Assembly: GCA_002783405.1 (NCBI GenBank)
Contig: PFGG01000035.1
Coordinates: 1 to 64,000, forward strand
DNA length: 64,000 bases
Direction of reading: 5' to 3'
Origin: a bacterium (Candidatus Blackallbacteria) CG13_big_fil_rev_8_21_14_2_50_49_14
Lineage (GTDB): Bacteria; Cyanobacteriota; Sericytochromatia; UBA7694
The notes under the pieces are model-generated. The model searched no databases. It was not told the DNA's origin and was given only the letters and a program-made list of their open reading frames with translations. Position 1 is the first letter of the stretch; each line of letters starts with the position of its first letter. Below, in pieces: positions 9,011 through 18,868 of this stretch. A program made the translations under genes and the position numbers.

Positions 9011-12000
9011 ATGTTAATCTCAAAATATTGGGTTTTTCTCTTCTGCTACAGCCTGCTGATACACTCTTCCACATCTTCAGCCCAGGCGCTTGCTCAAGAT
9101 ACCCAACAGCATCTGAATATTCATCTGGATCTTGCTCGCCTCTATCACCAGGAAAAACAAAACCAACAGGCACTTTGGCACTTGCAGGAAGCCATTCGCC
9201 TAAACCCCCAGGCACCCTTGCCCTGGATCGAATTGGGACAATTTCAGTTTGAAATGGGGCAGCCCCAAGAGGCACGCAAAGCCTGGCAAAACGCAGAACG
9301 CTGCTTAAACCAAAAACCCGATCTTCATCTGCTGCTCAACCTGGCCTCTCAATACCGAAAGCTCAGAGATTGGCCCAAAGCCCAGGGCCTTTATCACAAG
9401 GCTCTGTCCTTAAATCCTCAGCAGCCTGAAACGCTTTTACAGGCAGGTCAAGTCGCCCTGGACGCAGGCCAGAAAAAACTGGCTGCGCGTTATTTTCTCA
9501 GACTGAGCCATTTGCCTCCAAGCACTTATTCATTCAAAGATCTGATTTGGGGACTCACCCAAAGTGGCGAAATAAAAACGGCAGAAACCCTGATCCAAAA
9601 AAGTCTGGCTCAGAATCCGAAACAAGGAAATCTCTGGCTTGAACTGGCCCAAGCACGTTATCAACAGGGGCAGCCAAGTGAGCAGATACTCCCGCTGCTC
9701 TACCAGGCGGGGCAAAATTCTTTGGCTTTTCAAGAGCGAAAAAGTTTGGCCTATCTCTACCGGCAAACAGGTCAAAACCCACAAGCCAAAAGAATTTATC
9801 TGGAGTTAATGCAAACAAGCCCTCAAGATTGTGAAATCCATCTGGAGCTTGCCATTTTAGAGAGCGAAGCCCAAGCCCTCAATCAGGAAAGTGATCATTA
9901 CCAAATGGCCTTTCAAGCCTGCGAACAGGCAGCCCCAGAACTGCGCCGCGCCCTGGCCGCAGAGCTGCGTTCTCACGGAGATCTGCTTAAAGCCCTGAAA
10001 CTGGCAGAAGACCCCAAGGTTGGCAATGCAGCCTTTTTATTTGAAACAGGCGAGCTTTTGCTGAACACACAAAGGCCAAGACTCGCACAAACAGCCTTTG
10101 AAAAAGCCTTGGAACGTTACCCTGGCGGACAACCCGAACTGCTCAAAGGTCTGATCTATCAAGGCCACAAATTAGACAATTTTCAAATGGTGCTTCAAGC
10201 CTTTCAAATCCTGAAGCAGGAGGGGGCCGAAGATCTGCTCGATACCGCCAACTGGATCGATCTTTCCTGGGCCTGGAACATGAGCGGAACCTCCCTCAAA
10301 GCACAGGAAGCCATGGCGCGGGCCGAAAGCACAGCCCAGGATCAAGCCGAGGTTTATCTGGCGCTGATTTACCAATTCCGTCAGCTCAAGCTCCCCCAAC
10401 GTGCCTTGCCCTATTTGCAGGCGCTGAGAAAACAGGCACCCGCAGATGCCGAGCTTGCTCTGTTGGAAGCCACGGTTTTAGATGAAGCAGGTTCAAAGAA
10501 TAAAGCCAGCGAGGCCTTCAAAAACAGCTTTGAAAAACGCCAAAAACTTACTGCCAGCCAGCTGCATGAGTTGCTGTTTGGATTGATAAAATACGAAAAC
10601 TGGTCTGAAGCGGCACAGCTCTTCGAGGATGCTCAGTTTAAACAAACCCAGGAACCCGCACTCATCCTCAAAAAAGCCTTTGTCTGGCGACAATTGCATG
10701 GCAGTGATCCAGAATGGCAAAAAAAGAGAGCGGAAAGCCTAGACCTGGCTGCAAATAAGCTGAAGAAAAACCAAGAAGCAACACTGTGGGCAGAGCTTGG
10801 CTATGAATACGCAATCCTTGAAAACTGGAAAAATGCCTGTCTGGCCTTGGAAACAGCCCTGGCACAAACCCCAGAAAATAACCATTTGAGACTGGATCTT
10901 GCTCATTTTTACCGGGCCGGTGGTCACCCCCTGCAGGCCCTGGAAAACTATCACAGGGTCTTGGCTGACAGCGCTCAGGCACCGGCAGAGGCCTGGCTGG
11001 GCCAAGCCTTGATCTATCGGGCCCAAGGCAAAAATCTCGCCGCCCGGCGCAGTCTCCAAGCAGCTCAAAACTTGACCCCAGAACAAGAAGCGACCCGCGA
11101 AAAACTCTCCCAAGCCCTTGACGATCAAGGCTGGATGGGCCCCGAGAACCAGCGCTGGCAGGTTCAAGCCAGAGGTTTGAATGACCAAATTTTTCTGCGT
11201 GGCAACTATGAGGCCTATTGGCAGGCGGGTCTCAGCCTGGTTCATGATTGGGAAGCCGATACGACTCCTGATCAGGAGGCCTGGCATTGGCAAAATGGCG
11301 CTCAATTTGATTACCGGCGCGGGCAGACACTCTTGGATCGTCAAGCCTTCCAGATTTTCAGCCGTCTGCGCAGAGATTGGTATCAAGACAAAGCCCACCA
11401 ATTTCTCGAACCCTCCTTGGATCTCAACCAAGTAGAGAACGCTGGCACAAGTGCACGCTACCTGGGTCTGGGCCTACAGGGAGGAAGCACCCTGGGAGAA
11501 GGCTTTCAACTCACAGCCCAAGGACGTGTCCAGTTGCCCGAAACACGGGATCTGTCACTCGGCAGTTTTTTAAACGGCGAAGGCAACCTCAAATTGGCAT
11601 GGCAAGCTTGGCCTGAATGGAATTTTTCGGCCCAGACCGGGGCTCAGAACTATGTCTTTTACGATCGTTTTTCGCGTCTGCAATCGGTCTGGAAATGGCA
11701 AAACAGCCTGCAAAATAATTTTGAAGCGGGCCCCTGGAGCTACCAAGGCCAATGGGAAATCAGCCCCATCAGAGGGGGAGAGCTCCAGGATCTCTTACTG
11801 GGCAGCCGACACCGGCTCAACTGGAAACAGAGTGAAAACCTATCTTTTCAAGCCAGTTTAGAGGGTTTCAAATACCTCTCCGATCTGCAAGCCCCGCAGT
11901 CCTATTTCTCACCCCACCTGGGGTTGAGCTGGCGTTTGCCATTGGCAGCCGAAAAACCCCTTTTTCTCAATTTTCAAGTGCGCTATCTTCAGTTTGAAGG

Positions 12001-12052
12001 ACAAGCAGCAGGCAGCTATCTATTTGAAGCAGGAGTCCAAAATTTCAGATGA
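9011..12052 (+). CDS. TPR protein with C-terminal outer-membrane beta-barrel (PgaA/BcsC/PelB-like layout)
   Basis: A 1013-residue exported protein. A signal peptide (about 1-27, ending SAQA) is followed by some 18-20 TPR-like helical repeats (about 35-720) and a C-terminal region of about 290 residues made of alternating polar/aromatic strands (WQVQARG, YWQAGLSLVHDW, GLGLQGGSTL, NFSAQTGAQNYVFY, LNFQVRYLQF) typical of an outer-membrane barrel. Periplasmic TPR plus barrel is the layout of polysaccharide export pores such as PgaA, BcsC and PelB. The sequence alone does not tell which polymer is handled. The start at 9011 was preferred over 8960 because the signal peptide begins there. The stop overlaps the next gene's ATG (ATGA at 12049-12052), so the three genes to 17321 form one operon. 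Confidence 0.72.
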   Translation: MLISKYWVFLFCYSLLIHSSTSSAQALAQDTQQHLNIHLDLARLYHQEKQNQQALWHLQEAIRLNPQAPLPWIELGQFQFEMGQPQEARKAWQNAERCLNQKPDLHLLLNLASQYRKLRDWPKAQGLYHKALSLNPQQPETLLQAGQVALDAGQKKLAARYFLRLSHLPPSTYSFKDLIWGLTQSGEIKTAETLIQKSLAQNPKQGNLWLELAQARYQQGQPSEQILPLLYQAGQNSLAFQERKSLAYLYRQTGQNPQAKRIYLELMQTSPQDCEIHLELAILESEAQALNQESDHYQMAFQACEQAAPELRRALAAELRSHGDLLKALKLAEDPKVGNAAFLFETGELLLNTQRPRLAQTAFEKALERYPGGQPELLKGLIYQGHKLDNFQMVLQAFQILKQEGAEDLLDTANWIDLSWAWNMSGTSLKAQEAMARAESTAQDQAEVYLALIYQFRQLKLPQRALPYLQALRKQAPADAELALLEATVLDEAGSKNKASEAFKNSFEKRQKLTASQLHELLFGLIKYENWSEAAQLFEDAQFKQTQEPALILKKAFVWRQLHGSDPEWQKKRAESLDLAANKLKKNQEATLWAELGYEYAILENWKNACLALETALAQTPENNHLRLDLAHFYRAGGHPLQALENYHRVLADSAQAPAEAWLGQALIYRAQGKNLAARRSLQAAQNLTPEQEATREKLSQALDDQGWMGPENQRWQVQARGLNDQIFLRGNYEAYWQAGLSLVHDWEADTTPDQEAWHWQNGAQFDYRRGQTLLDRQAFQIFSRLRRDWYQDKAHQFLEPSLDLNQVENAGTSARYLGLGLQGGSTLGEGFQLTAQGRVQLPETRDLSLGSFLNGEGNLKLAWQAWPEWNFSAQTGAQNYVFYDRFSRLQSVWKWQNSLQNNFEAGPWSYQGQWEISPIRGGELQDLLLGSRHRLNWKQSENLSFQASLEGFKYLSDLQAPQSYFSPHLGLSWRLPLAAEKPLFLNFQVRYLQFEGQAAGSYLFEAGVQNFR

Positions 12053-13761
12053 ACACAAAACTCTCTGCACTCAAACACAAATTTTTCAAGCTCTCACGGC
12101 AAACCCAATGGTTTATCCTGCTCAGCTTTGTTCTGCTCTTGCTGCACAGCGTGGTCCTGCTTCTGGGCAGCCCAGATCGCAGCTATGACGCCTGGATTCA
12201 CCTCTTTTTCGGCAGCCATTGGCAGCAAAGCTGGTGGAACGATTTGGAACTTCGTTGGTTTGAGGGTTTTTCGGTTTTCTCTTATCCCCCTTTTGCACAT
12301 CAGCTACTGGCCCTGACAGGGTTTCTGCTGCCCTGGAAATTGGCCTATAGTTTGGTGCAAACCCTGACCTTGGCAGGGCTCTGCACCGGAATTTACCGCT
12401 ATTCACGGATTTGGTTTAATCCAGAAGTTTCAGCCCTGGCCGCACTCTTGAGCCTGGCTTCAGGCTCAGTGGCCATGACCGTGCATCTCTTTGGGCAATA
12501 TCCCAATACCCTCAGCCTGGCCCTGCTTTTTCACCTTTTGCCCTGGGCCTGGGCTTGGGTCCAGCAGGGTCGAAAAGGAGCGTTGGGCCGGGCTTTTTTA
12601 TTGTTTATTCCCTTGGTCTGCACCAGTCTTTTTTCCAATCTTTTCGGGCTGGCTCTTTTCGCCTTGCCTGTTGTGCTCAAATCTTTTCAAAACAATGACT
12701 GGGCCACACACAAAACACACCTGCAACGCTGGGCTCTCATTATTCTCGGCCTGGCGCTGCTGGGTGGATTTTTTATGCTGCCCCTCTTTTGGTATCTTCA
12801 GCATTACCCCTTTCAACAGGTGCCGATTCCCCATGGCAGTCGCAACAACGTACTGCAATTCACAGAAACCAACTATTATTTGTTTTATGGGCTTTACGGG
12901 CCTTTTATTATCCTGATTCCAATTTTATTAGCTTCTATTGCACGCCAAAAGCAATATTTCGAATTTTTACCTACTTTTATGATCTTTTTTTTACTGGGTT
13001 TGGGCGGGGCCTTTCTCCCCAATCAATGGCTGCCTGGCCGTCTGTTTTATATTTTGACCTTTGATCGTTTCTGTTTCTGGAACAGTTTGCTGATGACGCC
13101 CCTTGCAGCCTGTTTACTGCTCAAACTCTGGGCCTGGCTTCCGCACGCAAAGCGTTTGGTGAGTGGGGTGCTGGTCGTAACGGGTGGGATTTATCTTCTC
13201 TGGTTCAGCATCAATCTGACTTCCCCTTTCTGGCGGCGTCAGGTGCCTCCTCAGGAGTTTCAGCAAACCCTGGCTTTTCTAGCACGTGAAGAAGTCAAAA
13301 CAACGCGTTTTGCCAGTCTGGGCCTGGGAGCCCATAATTTTGCACGTTTAAGCACCCTGAGCAAGGCCCAGACACTGGATGGAGCCTATTATTTTGGCCG
13401 CCGAGTCACAGAAATGAACCAAGTGGCCATGGGCATGCTCGACGAAGCCAAATACTATGGCCCGGTCGCCATGAACGTTCTCACCCAAATTTTGACCGAC
13501 CCCGAAAGACACCATCTGCGCTATCTCCTGGTTTTGGATCGCTACTATGATCTGGCTTTGGAAACCGCAGGCTGGATTCCCAAAGAAACCCTCGATGGGC
13601 GGATTCAGGTTTGGACACCTGCACACCCCATCTCCCCTCAGCCGACTTCAGAGCTCAAACCGGCCCCCCTGACCCTACGATTACTTTGGGGTTTAATGCC
13701 CATCAGCGCTTTCATTTTTTTGTTGGTTTTACACAAGCCCAAGGAAATGTTTGAAGGATGA
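12049..13761 (+). CDS. Polytopic membrane protein, GT-C-like / PTPS-related family
   Basis: A 570-residue integral membrane protein with about 10-12 helices and a short C-terminal soluble part (about 400-530). The first outside loop carries YDAWIH (about 44-49), the acidic-plus-His arrangement that in GT-C glycosyltransferases binds metal and lipid-linked sugar donor; the overall pattern resembles the '6-pyruvoyl-tetrahydropterin synthase-related' membrane proteins now viewed as GT-C-like. It may transfer a sugar or modification from a lipid carrier at the outer face of the membrane (inference). The ATG overlaps the upstream stop (ATGA), with AGGAG at 12031-12035, and its own stop overlaps the next gene in the same way, giving tight co-translation. 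Confidence 0.6.
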   Translation: MNTKLSALKHKFFKLSRQTQWFILLSFVLLLLHSVVLLLGSPDRSYDAWIHLFFGSHWQQSWWNDLELRWFEGFSVFSYPPFAHQLLALTGFLLPWKLAYSLVQTLTLAGLCTGIYRYSRIWFNPEVSALAALLSLASGSVAMTVHLFGQYPNTLSLALLFHLLPWAWAWVQQGRKGALGRAFLLFIPLVCTSLFSNLFGLALFALPVVLKSFQNNDWATHKTHLQRWALIILGLALLGGFFMLPLFWYLQHYPFQQVPIPHGSRNNVLQFTETNYYLFYGLYGPFIILIPILLASIARQKQYFEFLPTFMIFFLLGLGGAFLPNQWLPGRLFYILTFDRFCFWNSLLMTPLAACLLLKLWAWLPHAKRLVSGVLVVTGGIYLLWFSINLTSPFWRRQVPPQEFQQTLAFLAREEVKTTRFASLGLGAHNFARLSTLSKAQTLDGAYYFGRRVTEMNQVAMGMLDEAKYYGPVAMNVLTQILTDPERHHLRYLLVLDRYYDLALETAGWIPKETLDGRIQVWTPAHPISPQPTSELKPAPLTLRLLWGLMPISAFIFLLVLHKPKEMFEG

Positions 13762-16700
13762 ATATCTCCAAACGCCAGGGATTGATCGCAGGGGGTATCG
13801 TACTGATCGGCCTGCTGCTGATTTTTCTTTTGCATTTGGGCTCCCCCCTCCAAGTTGCTCCCCCCCCTGAAAACCCCGTCTTATTGGTTCAGGACCCTGG
13901 CGAAATAAAACAGGGGAACAGCTGGAAATACAATGGGCGACCCGTCATTTATCCGGCGGCAGATCGTTTCTTTGACTTTCAGCTTGCACCCCTTCAGAAT
14001 GATTTGCCGCGTTTGAAACACCTCTTGAAGGCCACCTCGCTGCGTCTGCAAATCTCAAGTTCAGAAACGCGCTGGCAGGCACTTCAAGCCACGCAAAAAC
14101 TTTGCCAAAGATTTGGTTTTCGACTTGAACTCACCCTGGTTCAAAGCCCCAAAGAAAAACCTGAACAGTTGAACCACTGGCTCAAAACGCTCAAAGGCTT
14201 GGGTTGGAATCGCGCTGAAATTCTGGCCTTGCACTTTAAACCCCTGGAAAAAAGCCCTGTGGCTCACGCTTGGCTCCACAACGCCTACCAAACCGTTAAA
14301 AAACTTTGGCCCGCCACACAACGCCCCTTCATTGGACAGGTGCTCGAAAAACCTGTAGAAGCCCCCCACCCCGATCTCAAACCCGATCTCTATCTGTTTA
14401 GAAGTGCTCTGGGCCCAAATCAACTGAGCGCCAGTTTAAAACGTCTCAAGGAACGCTTGAAGGATTCCAGCGTTCAACTAGAAATTCCAAGCATGCCCGT
14501 AAATTCAGTGGAGTACGATCAAGCCTGGCATTACCGCTACAGTTTTTACTTCAGCAAAACCTATGATTTGGTCTATCCAGCGGTACATGCCCATGACCAG
14601 CAAACGGAAACAGGACGGCTTTATCCTGGCATTTTACGTAAAGATCACAGCGAGCGCAGCAGCTTTCTGCTCAGTCAGATCTATTTTCAGGTACATACCC
14701 TGGATATTAACGAAAAAGTACTTGAAACTGTTTTAACAGATGCATCGGAAATCAAAACATCTTCAACAACGCCACAAAAACCCAAAGACTGGATTCACTA
14801 TTTCTTCGAAATTTATTATAACGATCGCACCCCCACAAAAATCATGGCGCTCTTTACAGAGCGATTGAAACGCTTTCCCGATGGCTATGCCCGCTATCGC
14901 ACAGAAGAAAGTATTCTCAACTCTCATTTTGCGCATTTAGAAAGACTCCAGATTTTAAGTTTGAACGCGCGCAATGCCCAAGAACAGACGGCTCAAGTCA
15001 AATTGGAATTTATGACCTCTTTGGGCCCTGCTGTTTTTCTACAGAGCATCGAATTTCAAACCGAACAGGGTGAATGGCGTTTAAAAAAACTGAACCCCGC
15101 GCAAGGTTTACCAGCAAACCAAACTGGATTCTTAAGGGCCGAAACGGGGCCCCCTTTACGTCAGAAAATAACGCCTGAACTCCAATTGAAAACACACTGG
15201 CTCCCCTCCCGTTCTGAGCCTGGTCAGGGCCTGCTGCATTATCAAATTCAGAATATCAGCAAGCAAAGAGTGGATATCCAAGCTCTGCGCCTGAATCAAA
15301 ACCCTCTCTTGGTCAAAACGCCCCCGCTCCCCCTCTTTCTTTCTTTGCGCTATCTTGCTCCTGGAGAAACAGCTGAGGGCTATATCCCAGAAGTGACACA
15401 ACCCAGCCCTGAAAGCTGGATTGAAGCACACGATTACCCTTCCAGCTTGCTCAAGGCCAATGAGCCCCCCCTGCATTTAAAGCTCCGTTATCGCCAACAA
15501 AATGCCGACAGTCTCCTGCTTGAGGTTTGGAATCCCCATGTCGAAAGAGCACTTTTTCCTGTGATTACCTATACGCTTCAAACCAGCCGAACACAGGAAA
15601 ACGGTTATTTTTTACTCGAACGTGCCCTCTTACCGCTTGAAAAAAGAAGTATTTCTCTGCCTTGGCCCTATGCAAAGCCCCCAGAACATTTTTTTCTAGA
15701 AGGCCATTTCCAAGCCATCACGGATCCGGTCTTAAATATGGATGAGGCCTTTCGTTATGCCAGCCTCGGCCAACCTGAGGCTGCCCGCGAGAAATACTTC
15801 AGACTCTGGGAACGCTTCAAGCAGACCCTGAATGCCAAACAACGCGAACAGGTTCTCTGGGCAAGGTTTGAACTGGAACTGCAAACCCAAACACCCCAGC
15901 AGGCAGAGCCTCTCGCTCGCTTGCTTTTGCTGGATACAGATTTAAAAAACAATCAAGCCGAACGGCTTTATAAAATTGCAGATGCTTTTTTAAATGCAGG
16001 CCAGGCAAAAAAATCACTTCAATTTATTTCAGAATTTGAAAATAATTTACCCTTTCATCTCAAACTCTCACTTTTAAAAGCCCACCTGCTCGAAATACAG
16101 GGAGCCTATCCAGAAGCACTGGTACTTTTAAAGAGTATTTGGAAAAAACAACCCAGTTTGGAAGTCAATCGTCAACTCTTCTATTTAGAGCGAGACCATG
16201 GCTCTGCAAATGAAGCCCTGAAATGGCTGAACAGCTTACTAAAACAAGAACCTCTGGCCTATCAGCTTTGGAAAGAAAAAGGCTTTTTACACAAACGTCT
16301 GCAGCAAACTGAAGCCGCTATCACGGCTTACCGCACCTACCTAAGCCATCTGAACAATCTTGAAGTTGAACGCGAATTGGGTTATCTGCTCTTGGAAAAA
16401 GCTCAACTCAGCGCTGCACTGCAGATATTTCAAAAAATTCTAAAAATTTGCCCCCAAACCTGTGTCAAGGAATGGGCCAGCAGCGCAGCGATCTTCAAAC
16501 AGCAGGGAAAAACCCAAGAGGCTCTGCAACACTATCTTCGCCATGCACGCCTAACCGGAAATTCCAATTCCTGGTATATCGCAGGAGAACTGGCTCTCAG
16601 TAGCCAGGCCTATGAACAGGCCTATCAAGCACTTTTGCAGGTCAGGCCAAGCCCAAGGAATGCTTTTAAACTCACACGCACCCTGGCCTATCTCGCGCGT

Positions 16701-17321
16701 CAGACAGGGCGTCTGAAAACCGCAGAAAAGTACTATACCGCCTATCTCAAGCAAGCACCACGGGACAAAAATGCCCGCAGAGAATTGGCCTTCCTCAGCC
16801 TGAACCTGGGAAATTTTCAACTGGCCAGCAGCCATTTTGCAAGCCTTTATCAGCATGGAGATCACAGCCCAAGTCTTCAGCAAGCCCTGGCTTATGCCTA
16901 TTTGAAATCGGGACAGACCATTCAAGCCCGCAAGCTGTATTCAGATTTACGCAAAAAATTCCCTCAAAACAAAGAACATCTGCGCAATTATCTCAATGCC
17001 CTTCAGCAGTTGAATCTGCTCCCAGTTGCCGAAAAAGCAGAGCTTGAAAAGCAATGCCTTCAAGACTCTCAGGCCCTGCAAAGCCTGATTGAGCTGGGCA
17101 TTCAAACCCAGGCTTACGAATGGAGTCTGAATCTGGCCTTGGCGGGGCTCAAAACAGGCAAGGGAAACGCTTTGTTTCTACACCGTGCCGCAGCCCGCTG
17201 CCTTGAAAAAACAGGAGATACTGCTGGCGCAATTCAAGAATTGGAAAAAGCCCGCCGCTTGATTGAGCCCGCCCAACATCCAACGCTGCAAAGAAACAGC
17301 CGAGCAAGAATTTCAAATTAA
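13758..17321 (+). CDS. Giant membrane-anchored TPR protein
   Basis: A 1187-residue protein with an N-terminal membrane anchor (about 11-27) and a long periplasmic part. Residues about 50-290 look like an alternating alpha/beta domain, possibly a TIM-barrel-like fold (RLQISSSETRWQALQ, RLELTLVQS, WNRAEILALHF), but I see no diagnostic catalytic motif. About 355-455 resembles an NTF2-like domain, about 460-640 is beta-rich, and about 645-1180 consists of 14 or more TPR-like repeats. It is third in an overlapping trio after the TPR-barrel and GT-C-like genes (ATGA at 13758-13761), so it probably scaffolds the same envelope machine, much as TPR proteins do in Pel or cellulose systems (inference). 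No terminator is evident after 17321. Confidence 0.6.
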   Translation: MNISKRQGLIAGGIVLIGLLLIFLLHLGSPLQVAPPPENPVLLVQDPGEIKQGNSWKYNGRPVIYPAADRFFDFQLAPLQNDLPRLKHLLKATSLRLQISSSETRWQALQATQKLCQRFGFRLELTLVQSPKEKPEQLNHWLKTLKGLGWNRAEILALHFKPLEKSPVAHAWLHNAYQTVKKLWPATQRPFIGQVLEKPVEAPHPDLKPDLYLFRSALGPNQLSASLKRLKERLKDSSVQLEIPSMPVNSVEYDQAWHYRYSFYFSKTYDLVYPAVHAHDQQTETGRLYPGILRKDHSERSSFLLSQIYFQVHTLDINEKVLETVLTDASEIKTSSTTPQKPKDWIHYFFEIYYNDRTPTKIMALFTERLKRFPDGYARYRTEESILNSHFAHLERLQILSLNARNAQEQTAQVKLEFMTSLGPAVFLQSIEFQTEQGEWRLKKLNPAQGLPANQTGFLRAETGPPLRQKITPELQLKTHWLPSRSEPGQGLLHYQIQNISKQRVDIQALRLNQNPLLVKTPPLPLFLSLRYLAPGETAEGYIPEVTQPSPESWIEAHDYPSSLLKANEPPLHLKLRYRQQNADSLLLEVWNPHVERALFPVITYTLQTSRTQENGYFLLERALLPLEKRSISLPWPYAKPPEHFFLEGHFQAITDPVLNMDEAFRYASLGQPEAAREKYFRLWERFKQTLNAKQREQVLWARFELELQTQTPQQAEPLARLLLLDTDLKNNQAERLYKIADAFLNAGQAKKSLQFISEFENNLPFHLKLSLLKAHLLEIQGAYPEALVLLKSIWKKQPSLEVNRQLFYLERDHGSANEALKWLNSLLKQEPLAYQLWKEKGFLHKRLQQTEAAITAYRTYLSHLNNLEVERELGYLLLEKAQLSAALQIFQKILKICPQTCVKEWASSAAIFKQQGKTQEALQHYLRHARLTGNSNSWYIAGELALSSQAYEQAYQALLQVRPSPRNAFKLTRTLAYLARQTGRLKTAEKYYTAYLKQAPRDKNARRELAFLSLNLGNFQLASSHFASLYQHGDHSPSLQQALAYAYLKSGQTIQARKLYSDLRKKFPQNKEHLRNYLNALQQLNLLPVAEKAELEKQCLQDSQALQSLIELGIQTQAYEWSLNLALAGLKTGKGNALFLHRAAARCLEKTGDTAGAIQELEKARRLIEPAQHPTLQRNSRARISN

Positions 17322-17580
17322 TTTTTTATAAGAATGTCAACAAAATGTCTTGCGAATATGACGTTTAGATAACATTTATTTAGACGCAAAGACTCAATTG
17401 TAAAAATGGTGTAAAACCTGATCAGATCTTGCTTTCAGACCATAGATCTCTCAGTTTTATAAATGTTAGGATTAAATTTAGAAGTAAATACCTCTATTGT
17501 GACAAAATAATTTCTTGATTGTTTTGTAAAAATAGAAACCCAGAACTGAATCCTTCTCGATTTGTTCTGAAGGAGAAAAA
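17322..17580. other. AT-rich intergenic region
   Basis: A 259-base gap, much AT-richer than the flanking genes. I see no hairpin terminator, no frame worth calling and no promoter better than several AT-rich -10-like words. It probably holds the promoter of the glycosyltransferase gene, whose AAGGAG is at 17570-17575. Confidence 0.4.
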
Positions 17581-18852
17581 ATGAAAGCGTCAGATGGACT
17601 TCACACGGTTTTAGTCAGCACTCTGCCTCCGGTCAATACCTCACTGAGTGAATATGGCCGCTTTCTTGTCGAAGGCTTATTAAGCTCCTCTGACGGTCTT
17701 CAATTGACTGTGCTGGCTGATTTGCAAGAGTCTGGTCCTGTACAGTCTGAAATGCACCACCCCCGTTTAAAAGTGGATCGTTGTTGGCGTTTTAACGATT
17801 GGAAAAACCCCTTGGTTGTTCTGCGCAAGCTTTGGGCCATCAAACCTGAAGTGGTTTTATTCAATCTCCAATTCGCTTCCTTCGGAGGAAAAAAAATCCC
17901 CGCCATGCTGGGCCTGATGATTCCCTTCCTGGCGCGTTTAATGGGCTTTAAGGTCGTAACCTTGTTGCACAATCTTCCCGATGCCATGGCCTTGGATCAG
18001 CCCTATTTTGCCCGCAACCCCCTGGATCGCTGGCTGATTCAGACAGGTGGTGCTGTGGCGACCCGTCTGCTCTTGCAATCTCATCGCCTGGTCGTGACCC
18101 TTGAACGCTATAAGGATATTCTTGAAACCCGCTATGGCGCTAAAAATGTCGAAATCATGCCCTTGGGCTCCTATGTCAAACCAGCACGCGTGCCCCTGGT
18201 ACAAAAACGCAACACCTTCTTGACCTTTGGCAAATTCGGAACTTACAAGCGCCTGGAGTTTTTACTCGATAGCTTTGAAAAACTCAGTCAAAAGCATCCC
18301 CAGATCGAACTTGTGATCGGGGGAACCGATCACCCCAATACCCCTGGCTATCTCGAAGCTGTTCAGGCCCGTTACAGCCATTTGAAAAACGTACGCTTTC
18401 TGGGCTGGATTGAAGATGAGGCCTTGCCTGGTCTGATTCGCAATACCAAAGCCTTGATTTTAAGTTATGAAGCAACAGCAGGTAGTTCAGGCCCCTTGCA
18501 TCTCGCTCTCTCTCAGGGGAAACCTGTGATTGCACCTGATTTTGGAGATTTTCGCCTGGTCGCAGAACATGAGGGCGCAGAACTGATCTTTTACCATCAC
18601 CAAGACATCGCAAATTTTGAAAAAGTCTTTGAAGCTGTTATTCTCAATAAACTTGACCTCGCGAAAATGGGACGCCATAACCTCAATATCGCCAAAGTCA
18701 ATTCGGCAGAAAATATTGCCCGTCGCTATCTGAATCTTTTGCTCTCGGTAAGCCATGCACCCCATGGTTTTGCCCCTGCTCTCATGCAGAAAGTATTACC
18801 TCACGCCAAAGCACAAGCAAAGGCATCGCCAGATTTTCCGCTGGCGGGTTAA
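17581..18852 (+). CDS. Glycosyltransferase family 4 (GT-B fold)
   Basis: A 423-residue cytoplasmic GT-B glycosyltransferase. The N-terminal Rossmann half (about 1-190) contains VVLFNLQFASFGGKK and a 'VVTLLHNLPD' segment; the C-terminal half (about 205-390) has FLTFGKFGTYKRLEFLLDSF, the KR nucleotide-sugar contact, VRFLGWI, and 'LSYEATAGSSGPLHLALSQGKPVIA', which carries the Glu/Gly donor-binding signature of GT4 enzymes. Donor and acceptor are unknown. AAGGAG at 17570-17575 sits five bases before the ATG. The gene is followed after 16 bases by a large lipoprotein gene in the same direction and follows the polysaccharide-like operon, so a role in surface glycan synthesis is reasonable but unproven. 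Confidence 0.85.
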   Translation: MKASDGLHTVLVSTLPPVNTSLSEYGRFLVEGLLSSSDGLQLTVLADLQESGPVQSEMHHPRLKVDRCWRFNDWKNPLVVLRKLWAIKPEVVLFNLQFASFGGKKIPAMLGLMIPFLARLMGFKVVTLLHNLPDAMALDQPYFARNPLDRWLIQTGGAVATRLLLQSHRLVVTLERYKDILETRYGAKNVEIMPLGSYVKPARVPLVQKRNTFLTFGKFGTYKRLEFLLDSFEKLSQKHPQIELVIGGTDHPNTPGYLEAVQARYSHLKNVRFLGWIEDEALPGLIRNTKALILSYEATAGSSGPLHLALSQGKPVIAPDFGDFRLVAEHEGAELIFYHHQDIANFEKVFEAVILNKLDLAKMGRHNLNIAKVNSAENIARRYLNLLLSVSHAPHGFAPALMQKVLPHAKAQAKASPDFPLAG

Positions 18853-18868
18853 TGAAAGGATTAAATTT

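Noticed and set aside
18755-18868. Upstream ATG start for the large lipoprotein
   Set aside because: The extra 38 residues overlap the GT4 gene in another frame and precede a typical lipoprotein signal that has its own ribosome binding site.
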